A stretch of DNA of 64,000 nt from contig JAAOMT010000591.1 of the NCBI GenBank assembly GCA_016748015.1, positions 791,996 to 855,995 on the forward strand, in the 5' to 3' direction. Each line of letters starts with the position of its first letter. The stretch's first letter is position 1. A program made the translations under genes and the position numbers. The stretch is from Geosiphon pyriformis. Taxonomy: Eukaryota; Glomeromycota; Glomeromycetes; Archaeosporales; Geosiphonaceae. This document shows positions 45,700 to 57,466 of this stretch, piece by piece. Below the pieces are notes generated by a model. The model ran no database searches, was not told where the DNA came from, and was given only the letters and a program-made list of their open reading frames with translations.

Positions 45700-48600
45700 T
45701 TACTTCCAATTTCTAAAAAATTCCCCAGTTTTAGCAATCAACTTTCCGAAACTTGAACATTCCACAACGCTATCTTTAATCCATCCAGGCAACTTTTGTC
45801 GAGTTCGCGGTGTATTAAATCGTCCATCGACGAGCACAATAATGGCATAATCATTCTTATGACGAATTGCTCGACCTATTTCAAACAGGACCTATTAGTA
45901 CTGCATAAAACTTCAAAACCTAATATAATGTGAGCGAAATTAATTACCAATGGATTGATTTACAGCACGCATACATAAATTTTCATAATAATCTTTCCCA
46001 GTTGAATGCCCGTTGCAACCTCGCGATCTAGGCATTTGATCAATATACTTCATTTTCTCCTTGAGTTGAGGAGAATTCATGTTGGCATATGGTAAACCAA
46101 CCATCACAACGCCACTAAATGATGTAATTCAGAATATCATTATTGTTCGTGAAAAAAAAAGCAACAGCCTGGTAAAATGGTTGATAATAAATACCGTCCC
46201 AATCGGTCTGAAAAATTGATGCCTTCACTCATTTTACCTCCTACGACGCTCAGGAGCAATGCTCCTCCGTTAGATCCCGTCTGCAACAAAACAAATTGGA
46301 GCTGACCCCTTGGCACAATAATCATAAAGTTATAGCAAGAAAATTTAATAATATTACCGAAATCGACTCAATATGAAGTGCATAATCGCACAAAAATTTT
46401 TCCGTCTCTTCAGCATGTCGTGGTTCACAAAATATCTTTAAAAGTATAAAATTTGAGATACAGAACTGAGAAATATTCAGTAATGAACGAAAAATACCTT
46501 CTTTCGCTTTTGAATCCTTGCCAAAATTCCATTTTTCTGCCATCGTGAATACACTTTTTCCAGATAAGAATAAGACCCAAAGAAACAAACAACACCATCA
46601 GGAATAACATTGCATAGATTTGTGACAACTTGACCCAATTGATCAATCTCAAAAAATTAAGTTAAGGAAAAATCAACAAAATTCCTCCTGGTATAATAAG
46701 ATTTTCTAAGGCGATTTTCACATACCAATTTTTCATCTCCTCGGCGTTCGTACGTAAAATTCATGGGGATTCCTGCAGGTCCTTCGGAAAGAGTCAAAGT
46801 CAATAAATTTCGAGGAGGAATAACATGTCGGAAAGAAAATTGTTGAATTCTTTCAACGGCAAGGTAAGGCAATAGTTGGTCAATGAAATCACGGATCTTA
46901 GATAAATAAAAAAATTTGCGATAGCAATATCAGTTGGAAATTTAACTTGCGCTCATTCGTCAGCTTTCAAACTCACCGGCTCCATTGTCCCACCAGCTAG
47001 GATAACACTCCTGGCCTCTGATACAATGTCTTTGAAATGGTTGGCTGGATTTAGCAATAAATACTTGATAAAGGGCTTATATTGAGTTGTGTCTGCTATC
47101 TGCGAAAACCCAAGAATTACGCGTCCATCCGCATCACCATTGGTCAATGACATTAAAAATGCTTCCACTTGATTTAATGAGGGGAGAGATGAGGTATTAT
47201 AGTTTTCTGCTGTAAAATAGAAAGTGAGTGATTTTGATCAAGCAATGTAAAAGGAATGGGGTTGATGAGTGACGTGCCTAAATTTTCATCATGGATTTTA
47301 ACTCCTTGAGATTCCACTTTATCAATAAAACCATTCAACTTGAGGTCATGATTAAAAGCCATTAAAAAGTATAATAAGAGGAATTGAATATTGACAGTAA
47401 TAAGTATTTTGTTTTACCTTCCGTGCTAAATGACTCCTTTTCAAATATTTCTGAATCTTGAAAATATTCATGTTGTCGATCTTCAACTCATGAATAAAGT
47501 CATTAGCCATTTTGACTTCTTGATAACAATCCTTTTGAAATTTCTTTTCCTCGCATGATCTTGCCAGCCCGTTCAAGAATCTACTCAGAGTATCGAGTAT
47601 CGACAAAATGAGACGAATATAGATAATGTTTTTTCCTGTTAATCGTCGCTTGTAACGCTCCAGATATTTGCTAACTTGAGATTGAGCACGTATCACCTGT
47701 GGTAGATCGAGGAGAACAGTATTTATAGCCGTAATAGTGTCCATTAAATTATGAGCTTCATCAATAATAACGATATTATTTTTTAAAGATATCCCTAGAG
47801 AATCACGGGTTGATTTAAGGAGAAGAAGATTATAAGGTAGAATCACGATCTATATGTTAAGCAAAAGAAGTTTAGTAAGTTAATTGAGTTTCCAAAAATA
47901 TTATTTTATTGTTTAAGAACTCACTTGAGATTGCCTGATGCTCTTTCTGGTGCCATAATAAGGACAAGCATCTAATTTTTGACCAAGAGAAACCAGGTCC
48001 TCGATATCGCGGACGACGGCCTTCGTATATCATATAATTTTTTGATGAACTTCTAGGTCATAATGAAAAAATATATTTAGGTCAAGACTCACCAGTACAT
48101 GATCCTTGAAATTTAACATACGAGCTTTTTCTGTTATGGGGAGATATGGGCACTTCTTCTCCGGTTTAGTGCCTTTGAGCAAAGTAGGCGAAAAAAATTA
48201 ATGCTCTGATTACGTAAGATTCTTATTATAATCCTGAATCACATACGTGGTTTCTGCATTTCAAGACACTGCTCATTCATTCGCGCAGGATTTTTCAATT
48301 TTTTGACGTCCTCATTTATGCATAAATGTTTTCGAGAGCCTAAAGAAACTGCCTTCAGGTCACTAGCATAGGAAGTCTTGCGAAGTTCGTTGACGAATTG
48401 TGTTAACTGGGAATGAGTTCGAGAACAATAGAAAATCTAGTAATAATAGAAAAGGATCCATTATCATAAGAAAATATGAAATAAATACATCTAATCACTT
48501 CTTACTTTTGTCTCGTCGGGTTCCTCTTCTTCTTCGTCTAGAAAGGTTTTGGTATTAAAGAGGGTTTCATAATTATCAGGCTCCTGATTTTCGCGAAACC

Positions 48601-49528
48601 TTTTAAAATTAAGATGAGAAAAGACCAAGTAGATAAAAAGATATTTTTTTAGAAAAATAAATATCGGGAAACTGTTTGAATACCTAGACAAAAGCTCTTT
48701 GACCTCAGCAGAATAGTTGTCACCAAAACTATCAGTTTTAATTCGACTTGAATTGAAGCTTTCTTGATCATCACTATTATAATCATCCAATGTAAATTCC
48801 TCAAAACCTGCTTCAGCATCTTTATTGTAATTTGCATCCTGCTTGCTGTTATGAGTAGTTTTCTTCATAATTAATCCAAGGAGATTAAAAAGGAAATTAA
48901 TAACTGTAAGATGTCAGAATCAAGAAATTTTTTTTCTGCTTACAATTTTCTTGCGTACGACTGCGTTTTTTCTAGCGATTAGTTTTTTTTCCACGTTTTC
49001 ACGCTCCCTTATTCTATTAAGTCGGACTGCTAACTCTTGCTTTTTAATCTGTTCTTGTTCCCGGATTTTCTCTCGATGACTTTTCAACACCCAAGAGGGC
49101 TCTTTCCAAATTATTAAATTTGTTGGGGAATTAGTTGGCTGCCAAATAAAATTTTGATTTTCTAATAACTTTACCTTTTGAAGTAGGGTCTCCAGAAGGA
49201 TTATCATTATTCTGAATTTCATGCCTCGATGCGTTGTCTTTAAGCCACTTGAAAGCTCCACAAATTAAGCTCAAAGATTTACCCTACAAATGGTTTGTAG
49301 AATGTACAATAACCCGTTTTCCTGAGCTGTTCAAATGGCCTTCATAAAGCTTTTGATGCTAACCGTGCCTGTTGGGCTCTCGAAAATAGAAACTTGGCTC
49401 TTTTCAATAGAAGAATACAGCTTCTGCATGAATTCAAGCTGAACATCATAGGGCTGAAAAGGGAAGTGAAAGTCACTGGGGGTAGGTAACTGAAACATCT
49501 CCTGTTGTGGGTCTTTAGGTTCGTTCAT
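45700..49528 (-). CDS. CHL1: Fe-S superfamily 2 DNA helicase CHL1/DDX11
   Basis: A multi-exon gene (at least 12 exons) from the ATG at 49528 to TAA at 45700. It is a 5'-3' DNA helicase acting in sister-chromatid cohesion and replication-fork repair. In order: Q-motif [13 protein letters not shown]; Walker A ESPTGT|GKS split by the first intron (49364/49283); a charged insert with [36 protein letters not shown]; four Fe-S cysteines in [24 protein letters not shown] and DACPYYGTR (about 48310-47940); the DEAH box VIIDEAHNL (about 47760); [22 protein letters not shown] and [33 protein letters not shown] (about 46200-46260); and AVNQSIGRAIRH near the end. The C-terminus [18 protein letters not shown] matches the family. 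No internal stop needs explaining. First exons: 49528-49364, 49283-49175, 49101 onward. Confidence 0.92.
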
Positions 49529-49939
49529 TCTCTTATTTTCCTCCTTTGAAAGCTTGAAATTCACACTGTATTTTGTTAAAAATTTATTATACGCGTTGTT
49601 CAGGTGCCTGATAATCATGTGACTGAAGATCAAGGTAAACCGATGACGATTATCAATTTAGATCTGTAATCTTCTGTATACTGTTTTTTAATATACTATA
49701 TGCAAACTTTTTTATGTTAATATTTTTTGTGTGTACTAATTTATATTAAATTAATTACAAAAAATATCTTAATAAATCAAAATATTTAGAATGATTAATT
49801 GTTTTGATTTTAAACTATCTTTAATTAAAGCAAAAATTATATACATACAAACTATATAAAATTTTAAAACTAATATATATATAATATTACAACAATACTA
49901 AACAAAAATAATAATTATATATGTATAATATTAAAAAAA
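49529..49939. other. CHL1 upstream region, then AT-rich DNA
   Basis: The first 130 bp are the likely CHL1 promoter and 5' UTR. From about 49680 the sequence becomes A/T-only and leads into LINE-C. No other gene is seen. Confidence 0.6.
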
Positions 49940-50227
49940 CTTCTTTTTCTTCTTCATCCCAAATTCCCAAAAAAGAGTCAAAAAGTTTTTTAAAAAAAGT
50001 TTTTTATCATTTAGTATGATAAATTAAAACTATTTTTGCTTAATTATGAGGCTATTATTGGCTTTAGTATTGCTATTATGAAAAAGACTGTTAAAAATTC
50101 AGGTTCAACTAATAATTTCAAATCTGTATTTTCAAAAAAGAAGAGGAGAAATGGTCTTTAGAAAATAATATCAAAGCTAAAAAAGTTCCTGCCAAGATGG
50201 TAAGTAATTGTTTTTAAAGTTTGGAAG

Positions 50228-50231
50228 TTGA
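50228..50231. repeat. Left 4-bp target duplication (TTGA) of the coding-free LTR element
   Basis: TTGA precedes the 5' LTR and recurs at 53029-53032 after the 3' LTR. Confidence 0.85.
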
Positions 50232-51558
50232 TGTTACCAGAAGATTTTTATGTTTTTTAATGCAAAAATTACAACACATACAATAAAAATTAACATCAAA
50301 ATCATGCAAAAAAAGCCTATATTATCATACTTAATCAACAAAATCAGCCAACAATCTGAAAATAAATGATCAGCAATCAATCTAATTACAACAAAAAATA
50401 GAATACAACCCAACAGTTTAATTAAGTTGGATACAAAGAAATCTTGACAAACTAAGAAACACCAATAAAAATAAATGATTGATGCAGATCTGTGATCAAT
50501 GGTTAAAAGTAGTTACTAAGAAATGTAATTAATTGATCTACTTTTAATAATGTTGATCATAATCACAATTGGTATTATTGATTTATAATTAATGTTCTAA
50601 ATCCAGCCATCTAAATTTGATCATCTAAAAATCACTAGCTTTGAGAAAATAACATGCTGAATAAAGTTTATTCTGAATTGATTAAATTAAAATGTATAAA
50701 TAATTGATGTATCTTAAATAGTCTTAATATAATATGTATATTTAATGTAATTTAGCTATATATACAGTCTTTCTGTCAGTTCAGAAAAGCATCAGTTCAA
50801 TATTGAACCAACTCTTTGCTATAGTTTTATAGTGAGCAGTTAGTCTTTTTTTTATCTCTCATTTTCTCTTTCTTTTTTTTTATGCTTTAAATACTTGTTA
50901 TTACAATTTCAAGTATGCTTTCTTATATTCCTTATTACCATTTGGAATCCCATTATTTATAACTTCTTACTTACTTATTAACAATATTATCAAGCTTTCT
51001 ATTACTTCTGATCTTTTAAATTATGTGTTATTATCATTTTATATTAAGTCTTATTTCACTAAACAAGTTGTTAAAATATTAAAATAAGTAATAAAGTATC
51101 ATGTTGTTAGAAAGTAGTCTTAACAATAAAAAGTTTAAATCTATTTCAGTTATGTTTTATTCTTACAATCTTTTATAATTCTTATAACTTTGTTTTCAAA
51201 GCAGGCATTTGAACACCACACTTTTTTGATAATTAATTAAAAGAATTCTGGTTACAATTTTCTTAAGTAGTTTTGGTTTTTTCTTGTTGTTGGTTGTACT
51301 TCTAATATATATATAGAGATGTAACTTTTCTTTTCTCTTTAAAATATCTAAGACTGGTTTTTGTCCAAAAACAAATAATAATGACAATACTTTCTTTCAC
51401 TTTTAATGACTTTATTATGTACTCTTTTTTGCTTTTTCACCTACTAAAATAGTCTATATACTCATAAAATGCTATAGTTAATAGCATAATTATGATAATG
51501 TGTATTATCAATTGAGCTAAAAAATGTTTTCAAATATCAACAAAAACCACTGGTAACA
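50232..51558 (+). repeat. 5' LTR of the coding-free element
   Basis: 1327 bp, TGTTACC...GGTAACA. A TATATATA-containing TATA-like box lies at about 50757-50764. Over the first 280 bp it differs from its partner at about 18 sites, nearly all transitions. Confidence 0.9.
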
Positions 51559-51699
51559 TATGGTGTCTCTTGTTGTCAGTATAGAAACAACTATAAACAT
51601 TTTAATAATCTTTAAATATCTCAGAAGACTTTAATCTTCTCTAAAAAAGAAGAAAAATTTAACAATTTGTAGGAGCTTATTTTTTAAAAATGGAAAAAA

Positions 51700-53028
51700 T
51701 GTTACCAGAAGATTTTTATGTTTTTCAATGCAAAAATTACAACACATACAATAGAAATTAACATCAAAATCATGCAAAAAAAGCTTACATCATCACACTT
51801 AATCAACAAAATCAGCCAGCAATCTGAAAATAAATGATCAGCAATTAATCCAATTACAACAAAAAAATATAATACAATCCAACAGTTTAACTAAGTTGGA
51901 TACAAAAAAATCTTGGCAAACTAAGAAACACCAATAGAAATAAATAATTGATACAGATCTGTAATCAATGATTAAAAGTAGTTACCAAGAAATGTAATCA
52001 ATTGATCTACTTCTAATTATATTGATCATAATCACAATTGATATTATTGATTTACAATTAATGTTCTAAATTCAGCCATCTAAATTTGATCATCTAAAAA
52101 TCACTAGCTCTGAGAAAATAACATGCTGAGTAAAGTTTATTATGAATTGATTAAATTAAAATGTATAAATAATTTATGTATCTTAAATAGTCTTAATATA
52201 GTATATAGATCTGATGTAATTTAGCTATATATACAGTCTCTCTGTCAGCTCAAGAAAGCATCAGTTTAATACTAAGGCAACTTTTTGCTATAGTTTTATA
52301 GTGAGCAGTTAGTCTTTTCCTCTACTTCTTACTTTCCTTTTCCCTTTTTTTATGCTCTAAATACTTGTTATCACAATTTCAAGTATGCTTTCTTATATTT
52401 CTTATTACCATTTAAAATTCCATTATTTATAACTTCTTACTTATTTGTTAACAATATCATTAAGCTTTTTATTACTTCCGATCTTTTAAATCATGTGTTA
52501 TTACCATTTTACATTAAGTTTTTTTTCACCAAACAAGTTGTTAAAATATTAAAATAAGTAATAAAGTATCATGTTGTTAGAGAGTAGTCTCAACAATAAA
52601 AAGTTTAAATCTATTTCAGTTATGTTTTATTCTTACAATCTTTTATAATTCTTATAACTTTATTTTCAAAGTGGGCATTTGAACACCACATCTTTTTGAT
52701 GACTAATTGAAAAAATTTTGGTTACAATTTTCTTAAGTAGTTTTGGTTTCTCCTTGTTGCTGGTTATATTTCATATATATATATAGAGATGTGACTTCTC
52801 TTTCCTCTTTAAAATACCTAAAACTGGTTCTTGCCCAAAAACAAATAATAATGACAATACTTTCTCTCACTTTTAATGACTTTATTATGTACTCTTTTTT
52901 GCTTTTCTATCTACTGAAATAGTCTATACACCTATAAAATACTATAGTCAGTAACATAATTATGGTAATGTGTATTACCAGTTGAGCTAAGAAATGTTTT
53001 CAAATATCAACAAAAACCACTGGTAACA
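51700..53028 (+). repeat. 3' LTR of the coding-free element
   Basis: 1329 bp, same termini as its partner. The divergence from 50232-51558, clearly higher than between the LTR-1 pair, indicates an older insertion if mutation rates are equal. Confidence 0.9.
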
Positions 53029-53032
53029 TTGA
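53029..53032. repeat. Right 4-bp target duplication (TTGA) of the coding-free LTR element
   Basis: Copy of 50228-50231; LINE-C sequence continues directly after it. Confidence 0.85.
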
Positions 53033-54527
53033 TAATACTACTAAATCTAACAGTATTAATATAGAAAAAGAATGTTTGATTAAAAAAACTAGCTTTGATT
53101 ATGGTAATGGGGCCATATTTAATGACAAAAATACTAATTAAATACTAAAGAGTTTGCATGTCAAAACCAAAAAAGCTCTGAAAAAGCTGTTGGATAAAAT
53201 AAATTTTTTAAATGATAGTGATGATGATAATGTTATATTAAATGCTTTCCTGGTTTTTTCTTCTTTTTTGAAAATTTTAGTTAATGTTCTGGTTAGGAAA
53301 TTATTTGCTTTAGATATTGGCTTAGATAAGGTAGTTGAAAAATTTTCTCAAAAGAAGCTAATAGTGGTTAGAAAATTATTTTCAAAAATCAATGGTTTTG
53401 AAGAGGTCTTTACTCCTTCAAAGTTTGCTGGGATCATTAGAGCAATGTTTACTTCTGAATCAAGCTTGGTTCAAGCTTTTAATATGGCAAAAATGATAAA
53501 AATTTTGGTAAACACTAATCTCAAAAAATATGCTGGATGTTCAAATCAGACCATAGTTTTAAAAAAAATTCCAATTAGTACTTCAGCTAAGACTGTATAC
53601 ACTGTGCTATCTGAATTTGGTATAATTAAGTCAATCAAGATGTAATTGGTGGGTTTTAACAAAAAGCTATGGTTAAGTTTGAACAAATTGATCATGCCAA
53701 TTTAATCACAATAAGATAATCTATCCTTATTGAAAAAGATGTGATGCATGTTGCTAAAGCAAATTTGAATAAAAAAACATGAAATACAAGGAATGTTTAC
53801 AAAGCACTTTTGTATACTTTACTAATAAGAACAAATACACATGATATTTGGAATTAAATTAGCTTAGTAGGTGAAAAAACCTGTGTTATTGACTAGCATC
53901 CAGTTACTTACACTCAGACCAGATGTGCAGTTGTTTGTTTTGATTCTGCAGCTTTTCTGAATGCTGTTATGGAAACCACACTAGTACTATGAAATGCCAA
54001 TCTATATTGGTCTCATTTGGGCTCTGTTAAATATGCTGAATGTAAAAAATTGAGTCATATATCATTGGACTGTGTTTTTAATGAAAAAGATTTCTTTGGT
54101 GCTTTTTTTTATAGGGTGCTATCTAAAAAAGATAAAAGCAGGCTGGCATTTATCTATATCAAGCATTTAGCTCCAATAGCTTGTTCTGTTTCCTTTGATG
54201 ATGCTTCTTGAACAAAGATTATTGGTGGGTTTTCTTTTTCTTCTCTGTCTGTATGTAATAGTTTGGCTAATTCTGGTTTTTCTTCAGAGATAAACCTCAT
54301 CTGCCTGTTGCTAATGAGTTGAAATTACATTTGATTAACATTGAAAACAGTTTTATTAGCCTTACAAGACAAATTGGTGAATTGGCTAAGAGATTAGAAT
54401 TATTTATGCTAATAGTTTTCCAGTCTAGTCCTGGATGTTAGCTGTTAATAACCTTCTCATTACAGAATCAGATGGGTGATGTAGTAATAAAAGAGGACTC
54501 AGATAAAGCCACTAGTAGTAAGACTGC
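53033..54527 (+). pseudogene. LINE-C ORF1 remnant
   Basis: Open at 53154-53645 with blocks shared with LINE-A and LINE-B ORF1: RKLFALDIG, LFSKINGFEEVFTPSKFAGI, VLKKIPISTSAKTVY and SEFGIIKSIKM (the RRM-like part). The zinc knuckle at about 54025-54070 reads YAECKKLSHISLDC, with the first Cys changed to Tyr (TGT to TAT). Several stops follow. The C-terminal part QIGELAKRLELFM is still recognisable before LTR-2 cuts in. Confidence 0.75.
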
Positions 54528-55381
54528 TGTTACTGATAATTATTTGGGGTTTCAAGTCAAATAACAAACCCGTAACTTGGTGCTCAAAGGGCTGTTTGCG
54601 TTTGATGGTAATCTAAAAGTTTTGTAGTTTGAAGGTTTTGTTGGAGTTCTTTGTATAATGAACAGAGATTCAATAGTTGTTTTATCTATAGCTTTCTAGA
54701 ATCACAATTCTGTCAATTCTTCTCTTGGTGTGATAGCTGGCAATCTTCTAGTAAGTAATTTGTAATTTGCTTTACGTGTTCTACCTACTTGCAGGAGTCT
54801 TTTACCAGGCAATCCTTGACATCAGTAATCTAGTGCTTTTAATCAATTAGTACACAACAATAAAATCAAAGAAAAAAATAAAGCAAAAATAAAAAAATAA
54901 AAAAAACAAGAAAATAAGAAAATAAGAAAATAAGAAAATAAGCCAAGGCAATGCACAGATTAGTATTCGTCAATAGCCATGATCAAGAGCTATTGTTCCA
55001 GTATGATTAAGTATCGATTGCTATCAACATAAAGTGTTGATAGTAAAAAGTAGATTTGGATGGTAAATAATTTATTTATACAATATTTTGTGAATAGGAG
55101 ATTTCTAACTAAAGGATTCTGCTTTTTCTACTTCTAATGCTACTGCTATATATACATAATTGATGTTCTATGAGATTGCTCACATTTTTGAGCAATATGT
55201 TATGATTTTTTGAGCAATGTGCTATGATTTCTGACATTGCTCCATATTGCTGAACAATGTGTTATGATTTTTAACATTGCTCCACATTGCTCCACATTGC
55301 TAAGCAATGTGCTCATGTACTCAATACTATTCTCTTATTGGTCTGCTATTTTCCATATCTATTTTCTTTTTATGAGTAACA
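54528..55381 (-). repeat. 3' LTR of LTR-2
   Basis: 854 bp. The left end TGTTACTGATAATTATTTGG matches 63858 onward (TGTTACCAATAATTATTTGG); the right end GAGTAACA abuts the polypurine tract. It contains an AAGAAAAT microsatellite (54908-54943) and a cluster of GAGCAATGT/ACATTGCTC motifs in both orientations (55170-55315). Confidence 0.88.
55170..55315. repeat. Inverted and direct GAGCAATGT motifs in the LTR-2 LTR
   Basis: About nine copies of (G)AGCAAT(G)T or its complement ACATTGCTC within 145 bp, some head to head, so the strand can fold. It is probably the U3 regulatory region of the element. Confidence 0.75.
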
Positions 55382-55400
55382 TTATCTCCTTTTTTAATAT
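55382..55400 (-). promoter_or_regulatory. Polypurine tract of LTR-2
   Basis: On the minus strand AATATTAAAAAAGGAGATAA runs directly into the 3' LTR. The preceding TCGATGGAGCTC corresponds to TCGACGGAGCTC at the same place in LTR-1, which fixes the LTR boundary. Confidence 0.65.
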
Positions 55401-56083
55401 TGAGCTCCATCGAAATCTTCATTTTGAATTAATTCTAATACTTCTTTTTCAAGTATTGTTTATTCAACTCTGTTCTTTATGTCTTCTACTTGTGTATTGT
55501 TTATTCTTCCCCATTGGTTAATAGTTATGGTTTCCATGTCAGAGTGTAACAGTATTTCTGGATAGTTCTGAAATATGTTGTGTAGTTGATAAATTGTTCT
55601 TATATGTAGTGTCAAGTTCATCTTTTTTCCAATAAATTCTTCAATTTGCTGTATTATATTTTGGTTAAATACTCTCTTGGATTTGTTGATATACAACTTC
55701 TGAATATTCAACTTTCGACCTAGCTGGTAGTAACAGTATGATATTGGAAGTTGTTCTGTCCATTGCTTTTAATTTTCTTTTGTAAGCATTTCAGTTGGTA
55801 TCATAGTAGATATTTTTCCAAAAGTGTTTTTTACTTTTTCTACTACCTTATCTAACCAGTTTTTATCATTTTTTGGTGGTTGCTAATATGATGTATTCTC
55901 TATTTTTCTTCTGGTGTTTCAATAGCAGATAGTTTGGTTATTAATAATAATTTTCATATCTAACTGTTGTTGACTTAAGACCTGAAACAATTGTTGAGCT
56001 ATCATATGAATATGATCTGGTATTTCTATTTTCTTTGTTGCTTTTGTTGCATATACTGTGTTTTTATATATTCTTTTAATTAT
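55401..56083 (-). pseudogene. LTR-2 extra ORF after integrase, homologous to the LTR-1 one
   Basis: Broken into segments but alignable with 19744-20397. KIEIPDHIHMIAQQLFQVL corresponds to IIPRNIQQISQKLMLAL. FNQNIIQQIEEFIG then YQLHNIFQNYPEILL corresponds to LTPEVIQKQIYNEF then FRLYDLFNTCENVLQ. Stops interrupt it. No membrane segment and no known family. Confidence 0.55.
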
Positions 56084-57466
56084 TTAATTTGCTGTATTTG
56101 GTGTAATTATTATGATTGGTTCCAGATCTTGTAGAATCTTATCTGGTTGGACTATTATTTTCTGTACTCCTAATTGTGGAATATTACTGGTAGATAATAG
56201 TGTTATATTGTGGTATGGTTTCAGTTGATCTCTATGTACTGTTTTGGTCAAAATTTTGTTGTTCAATCTTAATTTATAAGCTCTATTTCCTAGAATTTCT
56301 TCTATGTAAAATGATCCGTTCCATTTGGAGTCAAATTTTCCACTCCATTGTTTTTTTGCTTTGGTATAATGTAGAAGTACTTTGTTTCCAATCTTGAATT
56401 CAACTGGTTTGTCTGATAGTTGACTATTATGTCTTTCTTTCTGTTTTTCTTGTGATTTTTGAATGTTATTAGCTGCTCTTCTTTGTTTGTTTTCCAGTGT
56501 TTCTATTAAGTTATATGTCCTTCTTAACAGTGTTTTCTGAAAATTTTCTTTTGTTATTGGTTCAGTTGGATATGTGTTAACTTCTATCTCAACTGGTATT
56601 GTTGCTGTTCTATCATATACTAATTCAAATAGTATTGCTTGTGTAGTATCTTGTTTCATTGTCTGATATGCAAATAGTACTGATAGTATAAATAAATCTC
56701 ATTCGTCCTGGTTTTTTTGGCTGAGTTTGGCAATTGCTTCACACAATGTTTTATTAAATCTTTCAACTAAACCATTTGTTTGTGGATGATATGGTGATGA
56801 TAGTGGTCTTTTAATTTCGAATCTTTGGCTCAATTCTGCTAGTATTCTGTTTACAAAGTGAGTTCCTTGGTCTAATAATAATTCTTTTAGACATCCATGT
56901 CAACAAATCAGATCTTGATAAATGAATTCAGCAATAGATTCTGCATCCACTCTTTGAATTGTTTTTGCTTCTGGCCATTTAATGAGATAGTCCATGGCTA
57001 CTGCAATATATTTATTTCTTCTGCTGGTAATTGTTAATGGTCTGACTAAGTCAATTCCAATGTGATCAAATGGTTGTTCCACTTTGATTGGTCTCAGTGG
57101 TTTACTGGGTTTTGTTTCTCTTCTTCTTTGACAAGAATCACAATTTTGGACATATTGAATGATGTTTGGATATATTAATAGCCAATAGTATCTTTTTCTG
57201 GTTCTTTCCATGGTTGCTTCTTTGTGGAAATGTCCTGCTGTTGAATCTGAGTGCATGTTGAACAGTATTGTTTCTTTCTTTGGTTCTGTAACTATTCTGG
57301 TTGGTTGATTTGGTTTTTGTCTATTTTTTGAATAAAGTATGTTTTGGTGAGTAATAAAGTATTTTGATTGTTGTTTGATGCTATTTTGTTCTGATTGAGA
57401 TAATTTCTTCTTAAACTGTTGAGTATCTATATAATGTTTGAGTTGTTGGTATTTTTGTGTGTTCAT
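56084..57466 (-). pseudogene. LTR-2 integrase, degraded
   Basis: The N-terminal zinc domain is complete (FNMHSDSTAGH and CDSCQRRRET). Core: IGIDLVRP (family GP, Gly to Arg), then MDYLIKWPEAKTIQRVDAES, a broken middle near 56700-56900, and the C-terminal part 56659-56084 with WNGSFYIEEILGNRAYKLRL, the GPF-like module. Compared with LTR-1 the zinc domain is better preserved and the catalytic core less so. Confidence 0.88.

Larger units (their letters stand above)
50232..53028. mobile_element. Coding-free LTR element: two 1.33-kb LTRs, 141-bp interior
   Basis: Two near-identical direct repeats, 50232-51558 and 51700-53028, both begin TGTTACCAGAAG and end ACTGGTAACA, with a 4-bp TTGA duplication outside. 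The 141-bp interior has a PBS-like TATGGTGTCTCTTGTTG directly after the first LTR and an A/G-rich AAAATGGAAAAAA before the second; no coding capacity remains. This is the layout of a non-autonomous LTR retrotransposon (TRIM/SMART-like) but with unusually long LTRs. The termini match those of LTR-1 and LTR-2, so their integrase might have mobilised it. By PBS and PPT position the element reads on the + strand; this is inference. Confidence 0.88.
49940..54527 (+). mobile_element. LINE-C: older LINE fragment interrupted by two LTR elements
   Basis: Same family as LINE-A and LINE-B but more diverged. The left part (about 49940-50227) holds the 5' UTR and the start of ORF1 (KKTVKNSGSTNNFKSVFSKK). 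After the coding-free LTR element (50232-53028) ORF1 resumes at 53033 and continues until LTR-2 begins at 54528, close to the ORF1 C-terminus. The rest of the LINE, including ORF2, should lie beyond LTR-2, outside the window. The left boundary is approximate. Confidence 0.75.

Noticed and set aside
50232-53028. Simple segmental tandem duplication
   Set aside because: TGTTAC/GTAACA termini, PBS and PPT placement and TTGA duplication show an LTR element instead.
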